Below, piece after piece: positions 58,939 to 64,000 of a stretch of DNA of 64,000 nt. The position numbers and the translations under genes are program-made. The number at the start of each line of letters is the position of its first letter. The first letter of the stretch is position 1. Under the pieces are notes generated by a model, which saw only the letters and a program-made list of their open reading frames with translations, did not search any database and was not told the origin of the DNA. The DNA comes from Tubiluchus corallicola (Eukaryota; Priapulida; Priapulimorpha; Priapulimorphida; Tubiluchidae): the NCBI GenBank assembly GCA_030141605.1, contig JAQGDQ010000114.1, forward strand, positions 124,001 through 188,000. Reading direction: 5' to 3'.

Positions 58939-59060
58939 CTCGCACTGATTTAGCCGTATCGGCTTCGACGTTGTACTGTACTACTGCAAGCTTGAGGGGT
59001 ATGGTCAGATAAGTGGACCGAAGAAGTGCTCTTACATCTTGCAGGCTTTTTACAAGCTTG
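56734..59060 (+). mobile_element. Non-LTR retrotransposon (LINE), 5'-truncated
   Basis: A GC-richer island in AT-rich surroundings encodes a LINE reverse transcriptase and its C-terminal region, followed by a short 3' UTR. The apurinic-type endonuclease expected at the N-terminus is absent, and the sequence upstream of 56734 does not look coding. Just after the ORF, AGCCG-TAT-CGGCT (58952-58964) forms a small hairpin; 3' hairpins or tails often serve as LINE RT recognition signals. The 3' end (about 59060-59100) is uncertain and no target-site duplication was found. The clade (RTE, L2/CR1-like or another) cannot be settled by eye. Confidence 0.88.
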
Positions 59061-59227
59061 CTGAGGAATTCTGAGTAATGGCACGGGTTTTTTATTTTTT
59101 TAGCACCTTAGGCTTTGTCTCTTCGGATACTTTAATGTGTTTGGTGGCATTGAAATCTGTTGAATTTCCAGATTATTCAAGTCAATCAAATTATTCCTAG
59201 TGTTTTCTGGTAATTGCTCCAGTCATT

Positions 59228-59645
59228 AGGGGTGGGCAATGCGCATCACTGAGCATCGAACATTCAAATTCATTTGAAATTAATTCAAATGAGTTTTTTT
59301 AGTTTGAATTCGATTTAAACCTAAAATTACAAATTCGAATAATTTAGCACTTCAGCCACATATGTTCCTTAGCATTAAAACATTTGAAACTTCATGCAAT
59401 TGGCACAATTTACCTGTAATTTCTGTGCACAATTTTTAAATAAATTATTCGTGATTTTACTGCCCATCAAAATCGAATAACAATATGCATGATTTCTGTA
59501 AGATCCTTTTACTGGGACTTTGAAAACTTGTTCGGAAATCTTTCAAATAGACTTCGAATTCGAAATATTAAAATTCGGCTGACTCAAATTTGAAAGTGAC
59601 AAGTTCGATTTGAATTCACTTTCTGTTAGAGAATGTTCAGCCCTA
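59228..59645. mobile_element. TTCGAA-rich hAT-like MITE, full copy C (inverted)
   Basis: Left end TAGGGGTGGGCAAT; right end reads inward as TAGGGCTGAACATT, matching at about 10 of the first 14 positions. Flanking octamers CCAGTCAT (59220-59227) and GCAATCAT (59646-59653) agree at 6 of 8, consistent with a decayed 8-bp hAT target duplication. The 418-bp interior carries TTCGAA/GAATTC-rich blocks in reverse order to copies A and B. It has no transposase. Confidence 0.7.
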
Positions 59646-59659
59646 GCAATCATGCCCCT

Positions 59660-62590
59660 AGAGATTGCAGACTGTGCGAAATGTACAAGCCCAAATTTTG
59701 AATGTATGATAGATTCTCTGTTCTTTGAATAATATTTTGATATAATAAATTGTTCTGTACTATTGCTCGTTGTTTTTGTATCATCCCTAGCAAAATGTTG
59801 TGTACTTAACCACAATATCAAAGATCAAAGTGACATGCATAATGACAGAGCAACAGGCGGGACGTATATAAGCTTTCACCTTTACAGACAATTTTTATAA
59901 TCAACAATGTACCTTCTGTGTCATTGGCTTGCTCCAAAGTCGCAGCCCATTGGCATTGTTAGCATTTCGTTATTTTTGTGTTAGTTTTTAGTATGTGTGC
60001 AGGCTGGGTAAGAGCAGGTTATTTCAGAGCACAAAAATGCTAAGTCCAAGCATGATTATAATTCATTTGTGCTATATCAAACAACGTATTTGAAGTGCAA
60101 ATGTGATATGTATGGACATGGAAGTTTTGTGTTTCAAATAATGTCGTATAGCTGAACATATCCAAGCAGAAAAACAATTTTGTTGTCTAGCTCAGTACAG
60201 TTGATAGACATAACTTTGTGCCAGAAGGAGCACCTTAATATGTTGTAATTTCCTCTAAATGGCCAATTTTGCACATAATAACTTCTGCACTCAAAGCTCT
60301 CAATATGCGTAAAAAAAATTTTGAGATCACTTTTTATTAGAGATTTGGAAAGTTTTGAGTCACCCCTATTATGGACAGACTGCTTGTCGCTGTTTCGTCT
60401 GCTCTTTTCATACTGGTCGTTGCTAACAAAGGGTTTTTTCGCATGACGTAGTGTAGTGCGTCATGATTGAGCGAAACACTATTGTTTTTCAAATATGGCC
60501 GTAGATAATAATATTACTTACGTAATCTTTTGTAGTAATATAAATATCTATGGTGTGTGCCTTCAGCAGTGATTAGCACCACGACTGCCGACGCCGGATT
60601 GGACCAAAATCCACAAGATTCGGATAGCATTGGATGCGGATCTAGCCGTGACGGGCGTATTATGATGATGATGAAGAAGAAAATGAAAAATGAAAGAAAA
60701 TTATATATGTCAAAACATTATGGAAATACTATAAAATGTTGATATGTAATTTCAATTTTCTCAAGCAAAAACTACAGTAAACAGTGTAAATTAACTAAAT
60801 TTGTTCAGGAAATTATAAAAACTGTGATTTATCACTTTAATCACCGAATTTTGCAAGTAACAGCAGAAGTATTTGCTGATTGGGTGTATTCATATCTGTT
60901 ATTTCTGTCATTCCGCGTGAAGTTGTTCTGGAACGTTGAAGTGTTTCACTGTTCGCTGATTTTGATTTGTTCCAGATACCTTGTATCTTTGCCTCCCCTG
61001 CGTGTTTACCTAATTCGGGGTATTTTTATTGGAATTAAGTAGAATATAAACTCATATAGTCTTCTATCCTTTACCGAATATAGGAAATGATCATTAGACA
61101 CAGGCGGGCATGAAAATTAATACTGTCAGTTTAATTTACGAAATATTATTAATTTTAGAATTATTATGACATTTACTATTATAATTAATGGAAAACCGGA
61201 TGATTGTGTAAACATAAGTTCAGAATGAAGAATGCTCTCTAAAATATTGAAAACTAGAAAAACTTTTTTTTTAAATCAAAGCTTAGGTTAAATAATAATT
61301 ACCTCGGATACTCAAATTTCATTAAACTTTCAAAGCTAAGGCGTGGCTCAGTGAATCTACTAAGATTGGCGCGGCGCCTTTTTGTCACATTTTGGGTTCA
61401 ACTTCAATGTCTAGGCTTATATTGAGTAAAGTTAAATCTACTGACTTGGACAATATAATACTACATAAAATAATTTTCAATATGCTGACTAGAAAAACAT
61501 TTAGTTATATAGGTTTTTGTAATAACTTTTTAAAGGAAAGGTAAAACTTGTGCAATAATACTTCATGTATAGTTTTCACAAATAATTGTATATGCACCTT
61601 GAGGTTTCTTAGTGAAGAAACGAGTACGAGTTACATAGATAAGGAAAATACGCACCGATGCGGACAAAAAAATGACGGTACGAATCTTTGCCCATCTTAA
61701 TTTTCATTAATGTTAATGCGCGCTAGATGACAATGTGCGCTTTGCGGGAAGAAAATGATAGACTGACACTCGTCACGAAGCTACCGAGTTGAATAACAAT
61801 GAAATGAAAATAATTATTTTTGCTTCATCAATCATTAAACAAACTTACTTGCTGTACTAATAGTAGCAGCAGCAGTGGTAAAATCTTTTATATGCTTATT
61901 AAAAATACTGATGTTAAACCAATAAAATAACATCAGATAGAGAACATTCTAATATTCCTTTTTACAGTTGCAATTAATCAATGAAAATTAAACTACCCAG
62001 TGGATACACTGCAACAGGGTCCAACTTGCGCTGATTTAAAGTATACAAGGTTATCACGCAGATTTGAATTAAAAATATCCATGTAAGCATGCTGCATCAG
62101 AAAACAATGCGCATCTTTAACTTCCAAGTCGTGCGGATCGGGAAATTAGTCGATTTGCTTCCCTGGCGTCTTGCGTGAAACCGTGCGCGATGATGGGCCG
62201 TCTTGTATTTTTATAACTACGGTAATCACTTTTATTACGAAATTTAATTCTGAATTTATTTATTATTGTGAGCAGCGTAGATTTGCAATTATTCCGATAT
62301 TTTTTCATGAAGTAATTGTGACCAAAGTTTATTATCGCTAGCTATCTAATAGTAGTGGCGCTGTTTCCCTTCGAAATCTTGTTTTTTATACAAGTTCATA
62401 GACTATAGATAGTAAAAAGGTTGGTACACCACACTATAGCTACACGTATTTGTCATTGTTTTTTGGATTCCTGATATAATACCTGTACTTGCGAGATAAA
62501 CATACAGTAATAATTTTTGTACGATTTTTATACACATTTTTTGGAGATTACGAAATTTGCAGTAGTGCAAATGTTTTAAAAAATATATTT
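59660..62590. other. Intergenic region right of the LINE/MITE cluster
   Basis: Mostly AT-rich DNA without recognised genes. It contains a GC-richer retroelement-like tail with ATG repeats (60557-60690). A moderately GC-rich block at about 62120-62220 might be promoter-like for the gene at the right edge. The remaining short frames lack protein features. Confidence 0.5.
60557..60690 (+). mobile_element. Retroelement-like 3' tail with (ATG)n
   Basis: A GC-rich stretch (CGACGCCGGATTGGACC ... GCCGTGACGGGCG) ends in ATTATGATGATGATGAAGAAG within AT-rich DNA. Short trinucleotide tails after a conserved GC-rich 3' UTR are typical of some LINE and SINE insertions. It is separate from, and 1.5 kb beyond, the LINE at 56734-59060. 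The element is not identified. Confidence 0.4.
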
Positions 62591-62593
62591 TTG

Positions 62594-62691
62594 CAGCCAA
62601 GTAGTAGTTTCTCTTCTGCTGTTTGCAGGTTCCTCATGTGGTCAGCCAAGTAGTAGTTTCTCTTCTGCTGTTTGCAGGCTCCTCATGTGGT
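62594..62691. repeat. 49-bp tandem duplication
   Basis: Two adjacent units beginning CAGCCAAGTAGTAGTTTCTC (62594 and 62643) differ by one T/C change. Each contains a T-rich tract followed by a TGCAG|G acceptor-like site, so the duplication also doubles a potential 3' splice site. Confidence 0.92.
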
Positions 62692-63040
62692 ATATAGTTA
62701 TTATTGTTGAATGCAATTATATTACTTTAGGTTTTTTGTAAAAAACTTAATGCCTTTAAGCCTGCTTTGGCTAAATTTTACAGTGACAGCCTACACTTAA
62801 AATGGATCTGCAGGAGCTTTGTGATGTTCACCACTCAGGCGAGTTTTCTTGCTTTAATTTTCTAACTTTAAGGTTCTAGCCTTTAGTGATATTCGTGCTA
62901 CTACTTGTTACTTAAGAGAAAGAAGAAGTCACTCAGTATGTTGGGTTTATTTTACTGTTATTATTTAAAAAATATAAAGAAATTTGCAAAGAACTGCCTA
63001 CAAATCATAAATTTGAAATCTACTACCTCTGAATACAAAT

Positions 63041-63250
63041 TTTCAGGCGTGGTGTTTGCCGCCATTCACTTGAAAATCATGACATAACTGGGAGACTTCG
63101 TGGCTTTCCGTAAGCATGTGCTGCTTAAAGTAATTTTCAGGCGTGGTGTTTGCCGCCATTCACTTGAAAATTATGACATAACTGGGTGACTTCGTGACTT
63201 TTCGTAAGCTCGTCGTGGCTTTCAGTGAACATGTGCTGCTTAAGCTAATT
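63041..63250. repeat. 94-bp imperfect tandem duplication
   Basis: Units begin TTTCAGGCGTGGTGTTTGCC at 63041 and 63135. The second differs at several positions and has an extra insert of about 20 bp (CTCGTCGTGGCTTTCAGTGA) that echoes the unit's own TTCGTGGCTTTC segment. Each unit again carries a TTTCAG acceptor-like sequence. Confidence 0.88.
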
Positions 63251-63812
63251 CAAATTTCTGCAGCTTACCTAATGTTCACTCAAAAATATTACAAAATATT
63301 ACAAAAGTGATTTTACTAGTTACACGATGTGCGTATTGCAGTTTTATTACTAAATCCTTCTAACATTTTTCGCAAACATTAAAATTTATGTAATACTACT
63401 TAAGACTCCTAGAAGGCTTAGCCTTTCCTTTAACTAGTCTTAAAAAAGTTAAATTGATAAATTTTGATATTTTGTGGTAAATAAGGTACTGTTCTTACTA
63501 TTTTATTACTTATTATGTGAAGTCTGAGCACTGTCTAAGTGATTAGTTACTATAAATTGGAAAAATCTAAATTCTAAGATTTGCCGGCAGTGTCAAGTCT
63601 TTATGCTTCACCTTCACCGTGAAAACAAGTAGGGTTTTTTCTAGTGGGTATAATTGTTTCAATAAACACAGCTAGCAATCACAATTCTATACAATCTAGT
63701 TTACATTTTAAAATTGGTTTAATATTTGAGTAGTAACATTTTTTATTCAATTTTAGATATTGGATTCACTTGATACAAATTTCTTGCTACATATGATTGT
63801 CGGGAGTGTAAT

Positions 63813-64000
63813 ATGGTTACAATTTCACAAGATGGTAAGCAACTTTTAAAAAATGTCATTCGCCATACTGATACTCACAATAAGTTACAAGAAGAGGAAG
63901 AAATGTGGAGAATTCACAGAAAGAGAAAGTACATGAGAAAACACAGAGATTGTTCAAAAAATACTGATGAAAAGAGAACAAAACGTGAAAAGAGGTCTGA
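63813..64000 (+). CDS. Lys/Arg-rich hypothetical protein, 5' end (partial, runs off window)
   Basis: From ATG 63813 the frame is open to the window end (62 codons plus two bases). The product starts [20 protein letters not shown] and becomes highly charged: [20 protein letters not shown], then KRTKREKR. The low-complexity basic/acidic stretch suggests a nuclear or coiled-coil protein, but I do not recognise a family. A T-rich tract and TTTTAG acceptor at 63751-63756 precede it, and an in-frame TGA (63771-63773) lies upstream of the ATG. This fits translation starting in a second exon whose 5' part is untranslated. It ends only because the window does. Confidence 0.5.
   Translation, partial: MVTISQDGKQLLKNVIRHTDTHNKLQEEEEMWRIHRKRKYMRKHRDCSKNTDEKRTKREKRS

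Overview
The window is animal nuclear DNA. It is AT-rich, and its genes are split into short, phase-consistent coding exons by long introns with GT-AG boundaries (one apparent GC-AG). The intergenic and intronic space holds microsatellites, MITE-like DNA transposons and one LINE copy. Low GC, multi-kilobase introns and a PLK2/3-type kinase with an ATG4 protease suggest an invertebrate. I cannot fix the taxon; a chelicerate-like arthropod is only a guess.

Layout: (1) 669-1963 (+) holds the last three exons of a WD40-repeat protein whose 5' part lies outside the window. (2) 4942-40209 (+) holds a complete Polo-like kinase of the PLK2/PLK3 type: 15 coding exons joining to an uninterrupted 674-residue frame with an N-terminal kinase domain and two polo boxes. 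Its introns reach 11.6 kb. (3) 43207-52329 (-) holds a complete ATG4 autophagy cysteine protease: 12 coding exons, 415 residues, with the Cys/Asp/His triad and a C-terminal LIR motif. The kinase and ATG4 genes converge; their candidate poly(A) signals are only about 135 bp apart (42351 and 42491-42496). (4) 52.7-60.7 kb is repeat-rich: a Tigger/pogo-like MITE, several copies of a TTCGAA-rich hAT-like MITE family, and a 5'-truncated non-LTR retrotransposon with one internal stop. (5) The right edge starts another + strand transcript with a lysine/arginine-rich reading frame that runs off the window.

The genes do not form an operon or dedicated system. PLK2/3 kinases act in cell-cycle, centriole and stress signalling; ATG4 processes ATG8/LC3 in autophagy. 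Their adjacency looks incidental apart from the tight tail-to-tail arrangement. The most notable details are structural: a copied fragment of a kinase exon with its splice donor in the preceding intron, a hAT-like element with a near-perfect 8-bp target duplication in the kinase 3' UTR, an exact 156-bp tandem duplication beside an ATG4 splice donor, and an apparent GC-AG kinase intron. I found no convincing new multi-gene system. All exon boundaries were read by eye from splice signals, frame continuity and family knowledge.
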